Positions 47,349 to 56,995 are shown, numbered from the stretch's first letter. The stretch: DNA of 64,000 nt from Sulfurospirillum sp. 1612 (GCF_036556685.1 NZ_CP140614.1:1488001-1552000), one strand, 5' to 3'. A program made the numbers and translations. Notes: generated by a model from the letters alone, not told the origin.

Positions 47349-48002
47349 TTACTTATCGAAACTTTTTTTAAAAAGATAACCGACATCAACGACCGTATCT
47401 ACACACTCAAATGGTATCTTTTTTCGGATTCTTCTCACCAAAGAGCGTATCGAATCAATGCTTGTAAACTTACCTTCCCATACAATCGCTTGAATGGTAT
47501 CAAAGGAGACAACCTTACCTTGTTTGGAAATCAATAAATTCAAAAGAAGGCGCTCTTTTTTGGAAAGATGCTGCGATTTGCCATGATAAATCAATGCACT
47601 TTCCTTAAAGCTAAATTGACACTCTTCACCTATCATGATCGAATCATCATCAAGATGACACAATTTTTCGATTTTGATTTCCAACTCATCGATAAAAAAA
47701 GGTTTTTTAAGATAATCATTGCAACCGTATCGATAAGAATCTTTGATAATATCCAACTCCACAGAGGAGCTGATGATGATAATAGGAGTATGAGGATGAT
47801 ATTCTCGCACTTTTTTTAAAATCTCAATACCGTTCATAGAGGGCACATTGATATCTAAAACAAAGCAAAGATATCCCTCATCAATATGGTCGTATGCTTG
47901 AATACCATCTGTAAAACTAGAGACCTCAAATCCCTTGACTTCAAGTCGTTTCGTAATCGTATCGTTTAGTCTTTTATTATCTTCAAGTAGCATTATGCGC
48001 AT
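47349..48002 (-). CDS. OmpR-family response regulator
   Basis: A 217-residue regulator. The receiver domain (about 1-115) has the acidic pocket (LEDN), the phospho-acceptor Asp in CFVLDINVPSM near 51, and Lys in YLKKPF near 100. The winged-helix DNA-binding domain (about 125-217) is of the Trans_reg_C type and includes SKKERLLLNLLISKQGKVV. It starts 11 bases after the sensor kinase stop. It probably activates dctPQM, which follows on the same strand, through the direct repeat at 47288. Confidence 0.93.
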   Translation of the reverse strand: MRIMLLEDNKRLNDTITKRLEVKGFEVSSFTDGIQAYDHIDEGYLCFVLDINVPSMNGIEILKKVREYHPHTPIIIISSSVELDIIKDSYRYGCNDYLKKPFFIDELEIKIEKLCHLDDDSIMIGEECQFSFKESALIYHGKSQHLSKKERLLLNLLISKQGKVVSFDTIQAIVWEGKFTSIDSIRSLVRRIRKKIPFECVDTVVDVGYLFKKSFDK

Positions 48003-48013
48003 GCCATTTCCTT

Positions 48014-50200
48014 TTAGGTTTCTTTTCGTGGAACAATAATCGTAAATATAGCTTTATTTGTATAATTATAGGCATAAATTTTACCATTCATCTTATCTTC
48101 TACGATGACTTTCGCCATATAAAGTCCCAATCCCGTCCCTTTTTGTTCGGTACTAAAATAGGGGTCAAATATAAGATTCATGATTTTTTTAGGTATCGCA
48201 CCGCCATCGTCACTGATTTTAATCTTCACATAATCACTCTTTGCGACGATGTCGATTTGGATATTTTTACCCACTTTTTTATGGATGATTTTATTTTTGG
48301 CGTTGTTAATGATATTGAGCAACACTTGTTTAAATTCATTTTCATATCCATAAATCGTCACCTGATCGTCTTGGCAAGAAACTTTGAGATTGATGTGGGC
48401 ATAAAATATCTGTCTGCCGACGATTTCTAAGACTTCATCCAAAGCTTTTCGAGCACAAAATGTTACTTTTTGGGTGGAAGGTTTTAAAAAATTCCTGAAA
48501 TCCTTCATCGTAGCGGACATATACTGTATCTGAATCATCGACTCTTTGACCAAACTTTTCATTTTGTCTTTATCCATCTCATCTTGCAAGTACGAAAATT
48601 CCATATCTTGTAAAATAGCGGAGAGCTCGACTAACGGTTCATTCCATTGATGGGCAATAGCAGCAATCATCTCTCCCATTTCTGCGAGTTTGCTTTGTTG
48701 GATGATAAATTGCTTTTGTTGATCTCGCTGCGTAATATCATCCATAATACTGACAATTCCCCCGAGTGTTCCATCGATATTTTCATACGCGGTTTTTGTA
48801 TAAGACATCGTTTTTGAACTTTCATCTGGGAAATGCAGAGTTCTCTCAAAATTATCCGTACCTTTGTTGGCTAAGAGTTCTTTATCTTTTTTAGTCTGTT
48901 CAATAGCCCACTCTTCATCAAAAAAGTCAAATACATTTTTACCGACTATCTCCTCTTTTTGTTTACCAAAAAGATCGGCAAATGCCTTATTGCATCCAAG
49001 ATAATTGCCATCTAAATCCTTATAATTGATGGGATTTGGAATCGTATCCATCATGACACTAATAAATTGCAATTGATTTTTGAGCGCTATTTCGATTTTT
49101 TTTCTTCGTGCCATATTGACCGCTAATAAAATCAATATGGAAATAATAATCACAAAAATTGAGATGGTAATCCAGACGATGTATTTGTACTTTTCATAAA
49201 AAGAAAACGGTTTATGCAGTGCCGTGTAATGCGTAATATTTGAGGGAATCTTCAAATGAAATTTTTCGAGTTCATTATAATCAAACATATACTTATTGGG
49301 ACTTTGGACGAGTATGGGAATGTCTCTTGGTTTTGCACCTTCTAGGATTTGCACTACCATCTTTGTCGCTGCTTTTGCCTGTGCGGTGGCACTGGTCAAC
49401 AAGCCTCCCACAATCCCTTTACCAAGATAAAAGTCCCACAATCCAAAAATCGGCACTTTCGTGATACGCTTCACTTGGTTAAGACTCTGCTGATAGGTGA
49501 AATATTTTCCCGTCTTATCTTTAAATAATAAAACCCATAAAATCACGGTATCATGAGAGAGCCCACTGATTTTTTTCTTGAGATTATCGATGGAAATATC
49601 ATCGATATACTCAAAAGCAACTCGGTTTTTATAGAGTGGTAACACATGAAGGATATCGCGGCGCATCGCAAATCCTGTTTTAGAACGGTCATTAATAATC
49701 ACAATTTTTTTGATTTTTGGATTGAGATCAAGAATCAAATCAATATTTTTTTTAATATCAACATTCTCAGCCACTCCCGTAGCATAGAAGCGCATATTGT
49801 TTTCATACAGCATCGATTCATCAAAATTATTAATCCCTAGAAAAACAACAGGTAAATGAGGAAATAAATGATCATGATAATGCGTCACGAAATCGAGCGC
49901 ATTGTTATCAGCGGCGATAATAATATCAAAATGCCGTCCTTTAAACTGCTCTTCATACAGATGATACAATTTCTCAAAATATTGCATATTATTGACTTTC
50001 TTCGTATCCATATAAACTGTCGTCAAAGAGTAGTGTCGGTCATCTCCAAATTTATTTTCAATCACTTTAGAGATATCATCACTCCATTTATAACCTCGGT
50101 GATACGATTGAATCAATAAAATATCTTTGACTTGTGCCTGAGCAAAAAGTTTCAATGACACCAAGATAAAACACCATAAGAATATTTGAGATGCGCGCAT
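48014..50200 (-). CDS. sensor histidine kinase with ABC solute-binding input domain and PAS
   Basis: A 728-residue membrane kinase. N-terminal signal/TM (about 1-22), then a periplasmic ABC-transporter-substrate-binding-like domain (about 25-330; starts LLIQSYHRGYKWSDDI), then TM (about 345-368), PAS (about 385-490; TIPNPINYKDLDGNYLG), dimerisation helix with His in AIAHQWNEPL near 528, and ATPase with GTGLGLYMAK near 700. The usual HQWRQPL reads HQWNEPL here. The input domain suggests direct sensing of a periplasmic ligand. It lies just upstream of the regulator and the TRAP operon, so it likely senses the TRAP substrate. Confidence 0.9.
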   Translation of the reverse strand: MRASQIFLWCFILVSLKLFAQAQVKDILLIQSYHRGYKWSDDISKVIENKFGDDRHYSLTTVYMDTKKVNNMQYFEKLYHLYEEQFKGRHFDIIIAADNNALDFVTHYHDHLFPHLPVVFLGINNFDESMLYENNMRFYATGVAENVDIKKNIDLILDLNPKIKKIVIINDRSKTGFAMRRDILHVLPLYKNRVAFEYIDDISIDNLKKKISGLSHDTVILWVLLFKDKTGKYFTYQQSLNQVKRITKVPIFGLWDFYLGKGIVGGLLTSATAQAKAATKMVVQILEGAKPRDIPILVQSPNKYMFDYNELEKFHLKIPSNITHYTALHKPFSFYEKYKYIVWITISIFVIIISILILLAVNMARRKKIEIALKNQLQFISVMMDTIPNPINYKDLDGNYLGCNKAFADLFGKQKEEIVGKNVFDFFDEEWAIEQTKKDKELLANKGTDNFERTLHFPDESSKTMSYTKTAYENIDGTLGGIVSIMDDITQRDQQKQFIIQQSKLAEMGEMIAAIAHQWNEPLVELSAILQDMEFSYLQDEMDKDKMKSLVKESMIQIQYMSATMKDFRNFLKPSTQKVTFCARKALDEVLEIVGRQIFYAHINLKVSCQDDQVTIYGYENEFKQVLLNIINNAKNKIIHKKVGKNIQIDIVAKSDYVKIKISDDGGAIPKKIMNLIFDPYFSTEQKGTGLGLYMAKVIVEDKMNGKIYAYNYTNKAIFTIIVPRKET

Positions 50201-50298
50201 CCATCCTCCTATAAAACAATGAGAATATTATAGCGTATTGACTCTGCCACCAAAATGGTTATAGTGTTTCACTATAGTAACTATCAGGTAGGATATAC

Positions 50299-50304
50299 TA
50301 TAAT
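50299..50304 (+). promoter_or_regulatory. promoter -10 box for small lipoprotein
   Basis: TATAAT 25 bases before the ATG at 50329, with AAAGG in between. It diverges from the sensor kinase gene. Confidence 0.5.
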
Positions 50305-50328
50305 ATTTTAAAAAAATAAAGGTTAAAA

Positions 50329-50487
50329 ATGATAAAAATATTGGTAAAAATTGTTGGATTAGTGACACTAGCAACGTTTCTTTTTGTCGGATGTAATGAT
50401 GAGAAGACAACCGTCACTACCGTCAAAAAATCACAAAATCAGCCTGAAGTGGTACCTCAAAAAACGGGTGCGATTAAAACGCACTAG
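50329..50487 (+). CDS. small lipoprotein (52 aa)
   Basis: A 52-codon gene with TATAAT at 50299 and AAAGG before the ATG. The first 21 residues form a lipoprotein signal with lipobox Phe-Val-Gly-Cys (Cys22). The mature part is only 31 residues, Thr/Val/Lys/Gln-rich and soluble. This is the pattern of small entericidin-like or uncharacterised lipoproteins. It lies alone between the sensor kinase (divergent) and a small unknown gene (convergent). No family is recognised. Confidence 0.7.
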   Translation: MIKILVKIVGLVTLATFLFVGCNDEKTTVTTVKKSQNQPEVVPQKTGAIKTH

Positions 50488-50528
50488 AGAATGTTGAACC
50501 GTGCCTAATGTCAAAAAGCTTATGAGAA

Positions 50529-50789
50529 CTAGATAATAAAAAAAGCTTTTGGTTCTTTCAATATCGCAGAGTGTTCTGCTATGGCTTCATCGCGCATATT
50601 ATAGCGTTCATTAAAGATGGGTTTGTCATACAAGACCTCATCATTTTTCATTTCAAACACCATCGTTTCATAGACAGTTTTGTCACGATCATCATCAAAC
50701 CACGAGTGGCGAACATTCATGCTGATGGTAGAGATTAAAAATTCTCTACCATCTACTTTTAATATATTTTTTAATTCCAATTCCCTCAA
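50529..50789 (-). CDS. hypothetical small soluble protein
   Basis: An 86-residue acidic/basic protein with no membrane segment. Pattern: an ISTISMNVRHSWFDD strand pair near 20, a MVFEM strand near 43, and a helix at 64-80. This resembles a small alpha/beta domain. It starts 12 bases after the SNF transporter stop with AAGGAG upstream, so it is co-transcribed with the transporter. No function is recognised. Confidence 0.65.
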   Translation of the reverse strand: MRELELKNILKVDGREFLISTISMNVRHSWFDDDRDKTVYETMVFEMKNDEVLYDKPIFNERYNMRDEAIAEHSAILKEPKAFFII

Positions 50790-50801
50790 AGCATTCTCCT
50801 T

Positions 50802-52139
50802 TTAAAAGAAAAGTTTATTTATCATCACGATCATGACCGCAGCAGGGGCAATATATCGGATGGAAAAATACCAGAGATTAAACAATCGATCACTCATATA
50901 TTTTGACATCGTCGCATGAACTTTATCACGCTCAATAACAAAACCGACAAAGATTGCAATAATCATACCACCTAGAGGTAATAATATGGCGGCACTGACA
51001 AAATCCATCAAATCAAACGCACCTTTTCCAAAATAAGTGAAATGCGCACCATACGCTTTGGTATTAGACAATACCGCCATCGTACCTAAGATATAGACAA
51101 TCACAGCGATAATAATCAAAGCTTTAGACCGTGCCATTTTAAATCGGTTGATGAAAAATAAAGCGGTTGGTTCTACAATAGAAACAGCCGATGTAATCCC
51201 TGCAAATGCCAATGCTACAAAAAACAATAATGAAATCACATTACCCATCACGCCCATATGATGAAACAATGCCGGCAAAGAAATAAAGACAAGTCCCGGT
51301 CCTTGGGATGGTTTTTCTCCAAAGTGAAAAACAAAAGTAAAGATGATGATACCCGCAACCAATGCAATGAGTGTATCAATAAAAGCAACATAAAAAGATG
51401 ATTTGACAATATTTTCACCTTTTGGCAATGAGGTCGCATACGTCATGATGGTTCCCATACCAAGAGAAAGGGTAAAAAATGCATGTCCCACGGCTTGAAG
51501 CAAAGAGCTTTGTGTGAGTTTATCCCACTCAGGATAGAATAAAAAGGTCAAAGACTTCTCAAATCCGGTATACGTCATCGAGTAGAAAAATAAAAATATC
51601 AAAATAAGAATCAACAGTGGCATCAAGATAAGATTCACACGTTCAATTCCTCGTTTGACCCCGCGTGCGACAATCCACATAGTCAAAAAGAATGCAATAT
51701 TAAAAAATGCAAATTGCCCTTCCCAATCTCCTGAAACCATAGCTCCAAAGAGCTTTCCTGCCGCACCTACACTGATTGGCAATGTTGAAAATGAGAGTAT
51801 AATGTATTTAAAAATCCAACCGATAACAATTGTATAAAATGAGAGTATTAAAACCCCGGTAAAGACCATAAATCCAGCATATTTCCAGATATGTCCATTG
51901 CGTGCAGCCAATGTTTCAAAAGCTGTGACGCCGTCTTCTCGTGTTGTTCTTCCCATGTAAACTTCTGCAATAAAGATAGAAAGTCCTATCAAAACCACGG
52001 TCAAAAGGTATATCAACACAAACGCGCCTCCACCATTTTGTCCTGCCATATATGGGAATTTCCATATGTTACCCAATCCCACAGCACTTCCTGCTGCAGC
52101 TAAAATAAATCCAACCCTACTAAATCTAGCTTTTTCCAA
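50802..52139 (-). CDS. SNF-family Na+-dependent amino acid/solute symporter
   Basis: A symporter of about 445 residues (LeuT fold). The start is placed at the TTG at 52139, because GGGGAGG lies about eight bases before it and the reading becomes LEKARFSRVGFILAAAGSAVGLGNIWKFPYMAG, the family N-terminus; an ATG at 52223 would add an unsupported 28 residues. TM1 has GSAVGLGNIWKFP and TM6 has SLGMGTIMTYATSLP, which bind Na+ and substrate. Substrate cannot be assigned. Confidence 0.88.
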   Translation of the reverse strand: MEKARFSRVGFILAAAGSAVGLGNIWKFPYMAGQNGGGAFVLIYLLTVVLIGLSIFIAEVYMGRTTREDGVTAFETLAARNGHIWKYAGFMVFTGVLILSFYTIVIGWIFKYIILSFSTLPISVGAAGKLFGAMVSGDWEGQFAFFNIAFFLTMWIVARGVKRGIERVNLILMPLLILILIFLFFYSMTYTGFEKSLTFLFYPEWDKLTQSSLLQAVGHAFFTLSLGMGTIMTYATSLPKGENIVKSSFYVAFIDTLIALVAGIIIFTFVFHFGEKPSQGPGLVFISLPALFHHMGVMGNVISLLFFVALAFAGITSAVSIVEPTALFFINRFKMARSKALIIIAVIVYILGTMAVLSNTKAYGAHFTYFGKGAFDLMDFVSAAILLPLGGMIIAIFVGFVIERDKVHATMSKYMSDRLFNLWYFSIRYIAPAAVMIVMINKLFF

Positions 52140-52223
52140 CTGAAACTCCTCCCCAATATATAAAGCTTTGATTTTAGCTAAAATAGATAAAATCTCGATT
52201 AAAAAATCGACCATTACTTTCAA

Positions 52224-52578
52224 TTAATCAAATAATATAAAAAATTTATATTTTATGTCAGTAACCTAGATGATTTTGCAAAAAAGAGGCTCTTTGTTGC
52301 CACTCTTTTGCTTTTGAGGTATTTTATCATCTTTTTACGCTCACGATGTTACCGTTTTTGTATCTTTTTTCATTTTAAATCACATCAATCCATTAAGACT
52401 TGTGCTTTATATAAAATTTAGCTATACTTTCTTCACAAAAGATAATTCAAGTTTATATCTTTGGTCTGCTTTATATTGATGACATCTTGTTCACAGTTAA
52501 ATCCACCTAAAATAAAACTTTATATTAGATTTTAGACCACCACATTTTTTGTGGTGTATTCAACACAAAGGGAAAAAA
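52224..52578. other. intergenic region before cold-shock gene
   Basis: About 355 bases without a gene. It holds the promoter of the symporter on the minus strand and the leader of the cold-shock gene. A TATACT box at 52423 would give a leader of about 145 bases. A small stem (CACCAC/GTGGTG, 52538-52556) sits just before the ribosome site. Confidence 0.55.
52538..52556 (+). promoter_or_regulatory. stem-loop in cold-shock gene leader
   Basis: CACCAC and GTGGTG enclose an A-T6 loop 22 bases before the start codon. It may act as an RNA thermometer-like element, but this is an inference from position alone. Confidence 0.35.
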
Positions 52579-52800
52579 ATGGCAACATTAGTTAATGGAA
52601 CAGTAAAATGGTTCAACAGTGAAAAAGGTTTTGGTTTTATCGAACGAGAAGATGGCGGCAAAGATGTATTTGTACACTTTAGACAAGTAAATAATCCAAA
52701 CGGATACGGTAGAGTATCACTTGATGAAGGTCAAAAAGTAACTTTTGAAATTGGTGAAGGTGAAAAAGGCCCACAAGCAGAAAACGTTACTGCTGTATAA
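52579..52800 (+). CDS. CspA-family cold-shock protein
   Basis: A 73-residue OB-fold single-stranded nucleic-acid-binding protein. The start is the ATG at 52579 after AAAGGG; an upstream in-frame ATG at 52549 would add ten residues that are not part of the family. RNP-1 (GFGFIERE) and RNP-2 (VFVHF) are present. It acts as an RNA chaperone. A TTCG-loop hairpin follows. Confidence 0.95.
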   Translation: MATLVNGTVKWFNSEKGFGFIEREDGGKDVFVHFRQVNNPNGYGRVSLDEGQKVTFEIGEGEKGPQAENVTAV

Positions 52801-52808
52801 TATTACAA

Positions 52809-52832
52809 TTGAGTAGTCTTCGGACTGCTCAA
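52809..52832 (+). terminator. TTCG hairpin after cold-shock gene
   Basis: A 10-bp stem (52809-52818 with 52823-52832, one G-T pair) capped by TTCG, nine bases past the stop. A T-rich tract lies about 22 bases later. Likely an intrinsic terminator or 3'-end stabilising stem. Confidence 0.65.
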
Positions 52833-52961
52833 CCTCCTATAATCTCAATTTTTCTCCACACATCGTATCATATTTTCACACACATCTTAATATAAAATTT
52901 TAAAATCAAATTTTGCATAAAAAATGTACCCTTTATTAATAAAATGTATCTAAACTTTGGC

Positions 52962-52967
52962 TATAAT
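52962..52967 (+). promoter_or_regulatory. promoter -10 box of Entner-Doudoroff operon
   Basis: TATAAT preceded by TTGGC, 52 bases before the zwf ATG. A 14-base palindrome, TATAAG-CA-CTTATA, lies at 52971-52984 just after it. Confidence 0.55.
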
Positions 52968-52970
52968 ATT

Positions 52971-52984
52971 TATAAGCACTTATA
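52971..52984. promoter_or_regulatory. operator-like palindrome in zwf leader
   Basis: TATAAG and CTTATA with a CA centre, directly downstream of the -10 box, where a repressor would block transcription. No regulator gene is adjacent, so the factor is unknown. Confidence 0.4.
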
Positions 52985-53018
52985 AAGCTATACAAAATAT
53001 AACATATTAGGAGAGATC

Positions 53019-54485
53019 ATGGAACATCATAAAAGCTTGTGCGATATTATAATTTTTGGAGGACACGGTGATTTGTCGTTTAGAAAACTACTACCGGCAC
53101 TTTATCACCTTTATAAAGAAGCTTATTTATCCCCCGATAGCAGAATTGTCGTCATATCAAGACGCGACATGACACAGGCGAAGCATGTAGAGCTGCTGCG
53201 CTCAAAAATGAAAGAATTCTTGCGAGATGGCGAGTATGATGAGGAAATTTTTAGTGAATTTATCAAACGCATCGTCTTGTGTAACATTGACTTTGATAAT
53301 GAAAAAAGTTTTGAACATCTCAAAAAAACGCTGGACAAAGAAGAAAAACGCGATCGTATTTACTATTTATCCACCTCTTCAGATTTTTTTGGCTCCATTT
53401 GTAAATCTTTAAGTGCCTTCAAATTAATCAAAAGCAACAGTCGTGTTGTCCTAGAAAAACCAATAGGACGCGACCTAGAATCCTCTCAATCCATCAATAA
53501 AGAAGTGCTGAAATATTTCAAAGAGAATCAAGTCTATCGTATTGACCACTATCTCGGTAAAGATACCGTGCAAAATATCTTGGCGCTACGATTTTCAAAC
53601 CGATTTTTTATGCCGTTGTGGGATGCTAATAATATCGACCATGTTCAAATCACCGTCTCAGAGAGCGTCGGAGTAGAAGGTCGATGGGGATATTATGATG
53701 ATTATGGTGCGCTTCGAGATATGATACAAAATCACCTCTTACAACTTCTGTGTTTGATTGCGATGGAGCCACCGTGTTCTTTGGCCTCAGATAGTATTCG
53801 AGATGAGAAAGTCAAAGTATTACATTCCCTTCGTAACATGACACCAGAAGATATCAGACAGCGAACCGTACGGGCACAATACAAAAGTGGCTCTATCAAC
53901 GGAGAACCCGTAGTCGGCTATCTTGATGCTGAGGGAGCGGATAAAAATAGCAATACCGAAACCTTTGCCGCACTGCGCGTGGATATCGACAATTGGCGCT
54001 GGATTGGTGTGCCGTTTTATCTTAGAAGTGGCAAGCGTATGAGTAAGAAAAATTCTGAGATTGTGATTCAATTCAAAAAAATCCCCTACTCTATTTTTCC
54101 TAATAATGGCAATTGCATCACCGAAAATAAGCTAGTCATCACCCTGCAACCTAAAGAGAGTATTAGTCTGAAATTGATGAATAAAATACCGGAGATTACG
54201 GAACAAATGCGTCTGCAGCAAGTTGATTTAGAATTGAATGCTCCCAAAACCAATGTCGGAACAGCGGAGGCGTATCAACGTTTGATTTTGGATGTCATTC
54301 ATGCCAATCCAACACTTTTTATGCGCTTAGATGAAGTCGAAGCCGCATGGAGATGGACGGATATTATTTTGGAAGGTTGGGCACAAAATTTTACAACGAT
54401 GAAAACCTACAGCGCTGGTACAGACGGTCCGAGCGCTTCCATACAACTCATCGCACAAGATGCTAGAAGCTGGTATGATGAGTAA
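53019..54485 (+). CDS. zwf: glucose-6-phosphate 1-dehydrogenase
   Basis: The 488-residue first enzyme of the oxidative hexose pathway. The NADP site reads GGHGDLSFRKL near residue 14; most members have GASGDL, so two positions differ. The catalytic RIDHYLGKDTVQN is near 173-185. It starts after GGAGAG. It overlaps pgl at its end. First gene of the zwf-pgl-edd-eda operon, which turns glucose-6-phosphate into pyruvate and glyceraldehyde-3-phosphate. Confidence 0.96.
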   Translation: MEHHKSLCDIIIFGGHGDLSFRKLLPALYHLYKEAYLSPDSRIVVISRRDMTQAKHVELLRSKMKEFLRDGEYDEEIFSEFIKRIVLCNIDFDNEKSFEHLKKTLDKEEKRDRIYYLSTSSDFFGSICKSLSAFKLIKSNSRVVLEKPIGRDLESSQSINKEVLKYFKENQVYRIDHYLGKDTVQNILALRFSNRFFMPLWDANNIDHVQITVSESVGVEGRWGYYDDYGALRDMIQNHLLQLLCLIAMEPPCSLASDSIRDEKVKVLHSLRNMTPEDIRQRTVRAQYKSGSINGEPVVGYLDAEGADKNSNTETFAALRVDIDNWRWIGVPFYLRSGKRMSKKNSEIVIQFKKIPYSIFPNNGNCITENKLVITLQPKESISLKLMNKIPEITEQMRLQQVDLELNAPKTNVGTAEAYQRLILDVIHANPTLFMRLDEVEAAWRWTDIILEGWAQNFTTMKTYSAGTDGPSASIQLIAQDARSWYDE

Positions 54486-55173
54486 TATTATCCATAAATA
54501 CGACAATCAAGCGATGCTCCGAGAAGATTTGAGCTTAGATATTGCCACCAATCTCTCTGAAGCTATCAATCAAAAGGGAAAAGCGACCTTGATGGTCTCT
54601 GGGGGAAACACACCCAAAGCACTTTTTGAGAGTTTGAGCAACATCAACATTCCATGGGGACGTGTCAGCATTGGATTGTGTGATGAACGGTGGGTGAATC
54701 CAACGGATGATGCTAGCAACGAAAAGCTCGTCAAAACTCATCTACTTCAGCATAAAGCATCCAAAGCAAATTTTATAGGGATGTATCAAGATATGCCCAT
54801 TGCTGAAGCCACTGACATATGTTCCCAAAAAGTCAAAACCCATTTGATGCCTTTTGATGTCATCATTTTGGGAATGGGAGATGATGGTCATACCGCATCT
54901 TTGTTTCCCCACAATAAAAAACTGGAATTTGCCTACACGCAAGAGCTAGAAAATCCCTGCATTGCTATCGAGCCGACAACTGCTCCTCATATGAGGATGA
55001 GTCTCACCAAAGCGGCTATTTTGAGTGCCCGACACATTTATCTGCATTTTGAAGGCAAAGAAAAAACAGCCATATTTCACAAAGCTTTAGAACATCATGA
55101 TGAATTTGCAATGCCGATTCGAATCATCTTGAATCCAAACACTAAAGATATAAAGGTCTATTATCATGAATAA
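54475..55173 (+). CDS. pgl: 6-phosphogluconolactonase
   Basis: A DevB-type lactonase of about 232 residues, starting at the ATG at 54475 (or 54478), inside the end of zwf. The family signature is GMGDDGHTASLFP near residue 135, and the N-terminal VSGGNTPKALFE near 36 binds sugar phosphate. The earlier in-frame start at 54460 lies deeper in zwf and is less likely. It ends eight bases into edd. Confidence 0.95.
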   Translation: MMSNIIHKYDNQAMLREDLSLDIATNLSEAINQKGKATLMVSGGNTPKALFESLSNINIPWGRVSIGLCDERWVNPTDDASNEKLVKTHLLQHKASKANFIGMYQDMPIAEATDICSQKVKTHLMPFDVIILGMGDDGHTASLFPHNKKLEFAYTQELENPCIAIEPTTAPHMRMSLTKAAILSARHIYLHFEGKEKTAIFHKALEHHDEFAMPIRIILNPNTKDIKVYYHE

Positions 55174-56995
55174 AACAATACAACAGGTTACTGACAATAT
55201 TATAAAACGCTCTCAACCATATCGAACACTATACTTAGAGCGCATCCAAGAAGCAAAACGCCATGGCGTTATCAGAAAAAAACTCAGCTGTAGTAATCTC
55301 GCACATGCAATGGCAGCGATGAGCACGGATGAGAAATCTTCGATGTCCAATATGCAATCCCCCAATATCGCCATCGTCACTGCCTACAATGACATGCTTT
55401 CCGCTCACGAACCACTGCAAACTTATCCAGATATTATCAAAAAAGCACTTCACGAAAAAGGCGCAACCGCACAAGTCGCCAGTGGCGTTCCAGCGATGTG
55501 TGATGGGGTCACGCAATCACAACCGGGGATGGAGTTGAGCCTCTTTAGCCGAGATGTCATCGCCCAAGCCACAGCGATTGCGCTCTCGCACAATGCCTAT
55601 GATGGGGCACTGTATCTTGGTGTTTGTGACAAGATTGTACCGGGTATGTTTATCGCAGCGATGACTTTCGGACATCTTCCGGCCACTTTTATCCCCGCAG
55701 GTCCGATGACTTCGGGAATCAGTAATGCCGAAAAAGCAAAAATCAGACAAGAATATGCCATCGGAAAAGTCACGCAAAAAGAGTTACTCAAGGCAGAATC
55801 AGCCTCGTATCATGATTGTGGTACGTGTACTTTTTATGGTACGGCTAATTCCAACCAAATGCTAATGGAAATGTTAGGATTACACCTACCTAATAGCTCC
55901 TTTATCAATGCAGACACGCCATTGAGAGAAGCACTCACGCGATATGGAGCTCAAAATATCCTCAATATGACGCAACTCACAGACAATTACAAACCCATCG
56001 CCGATATCATCGATGAGCGCAGTTTTGTCAATGCGATTGTCGGACTCATGGCCACAGGAGGATCAACCAATCATACGATTCACCTCATTGCGATGGCACG
56101 TTCAGCGGGTATTATCCTCAATTGGGACGATTTTGAAGCCATCTCAAAAGTAGTACCGCTTTTATGTAAAATGTATCCCAATGGCAGCGCTGATGTCAAT
56201 GCGTTTCGAGAGGCAGGTGGTATGGCGACTGTCATCCATCAACTCTTATCGGCTGATTTATTACACGAAGATGTCACAACCATCATCGGAAAAGGATTGC
56301 GCCAATATGTGGTCGAACCACGACTTGAAGATGATACGGTCATCTTTGATGCGGGTTCTACGACATCAAGAAATCCTGATGTTATCTCCTCCATCGCCAC
56401 CGCATTTAATCAAGAAGGTGGCTTGAAACTCATCAAAAGCAAAATCGGGCGCAGCATCATAAAAACCTCTGCATTAAAAGAGGAAAATCTACTCGTAGAA
56501 GCCAAAGCAGTAGTATTTGAATCACAAGATGCATTGCAAGCGGCCTTCAAAGCCGGTGAACTGAATAAAGATTTTGTCGCAATTGTCAAATACCAAGGGC
56601 CAAAAGCCAATGGAATGCCCGAACTCCACGGACTCATGCCACCGCTTGGAATTTTGCAAGATCGTGGTTTCAAAGTCGCCATCATCACAGATGGACGGAT
56701 GTCTGGAGCAAGTGGTAAAGTACCAGCCGCCTTGCACATGACACCAGAAGCTCTTGCTGGGGGAAATCTTGATAAAATAAGAACCGGAGATAAGATACGA
56801 TTTGATGTCAAAAAAGGTGAGATTTTAATACTTGTTAATGAAGAGGAATTTGACGCACGCGTGTATGAATCTCCACATTTAGAGAAAAATCATCACGGCT
56901 TTGGACGCGAATTATTTGCGGCAACTAGAGACAATGTGCACCAAGCAGAAGAAGGTGCGGGTATCTTTAACTTAATTGGTGAGGAAAAAGGATGA
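55166..56995 (+). CDS. edd: 6-phosphogluconate dehydratase
   Basis: A 609-residue IlvD/Edd-family [4Fe-4S] dehydratase, standard length. Cluster Cys lie in AMCDGVTQSQPGMELS near 152 and DCGTCTFYGTANSNQM near 220, plus LGVCDKI near 190. It makes 2-keto-3-deoxy-6-phosphogluconate. It overlaps pgl by eight bases and eda by four. The Cys spacing favours Edd over dihydroxyacid dehydratase, as does the operon. Confidence 0.95.
   Translation: MNKTIQQVTDNIIKRSQPYRTLYLERIQEAKRHGVIRKKLSCSNLAHAMAAMSTDEKSSMSNMQSPNIAIVTAYNDMLSAHEPLQTYPDIIKKALHEKGATAQVASGVPAMCDGVTQSQPGMELSLFSRDVIAQATAIALSHNAYDGALYLGVCDKIVPGMFIAAMTFGHLPATFIPAGPMTSGISNAEKAKIRQEYAIGKVTQKELLKAESASYHDCGTCTFYGTANSNQMLMEMLGLHLPNSSFINADTPLREALTRYGAQNILNMTQLTDNYKPIADIIDERSFVNAIVGLMATGGSTNHTIHLIAMARSAGIILNWDDFEAISKVVPLLCKMYPNGSADVNAFREAGGMATVIHQLLSADLLHEDVTTIIGKGLRQYVVEPRLEDDTVIFDAGSTTSRNPDVISSIATAFNQEGGLKLIKSKIGRSIIKTSALKEENLLVEAKAVVFESQDALQAAFKAGELNKDFVAIVKYQGPKANGMPELHGLMPPLGILQDRGFKVAIITDGRMSGASGKVPAALHMTPEALAGGNLDKIRTGDKIRFDVKKGEILILVNEEEFDARVYESPHLEKNHHGFGRELFAATRDNVHQAEEGAGIFNLIGEEKG

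Noticed and set aside
52224-52578. A riboswitch before the cold-shock gene
   Set aside because: Only a 6-bp stem near the ribosome site is visible; no conserved riboswitch core was recognised.
54460-54474. Upstream start for pgl at 54460
   Set aside because: It lies further inside zwf and adds residues not typical of the family; the ATGs at 54475/54478 fit better.
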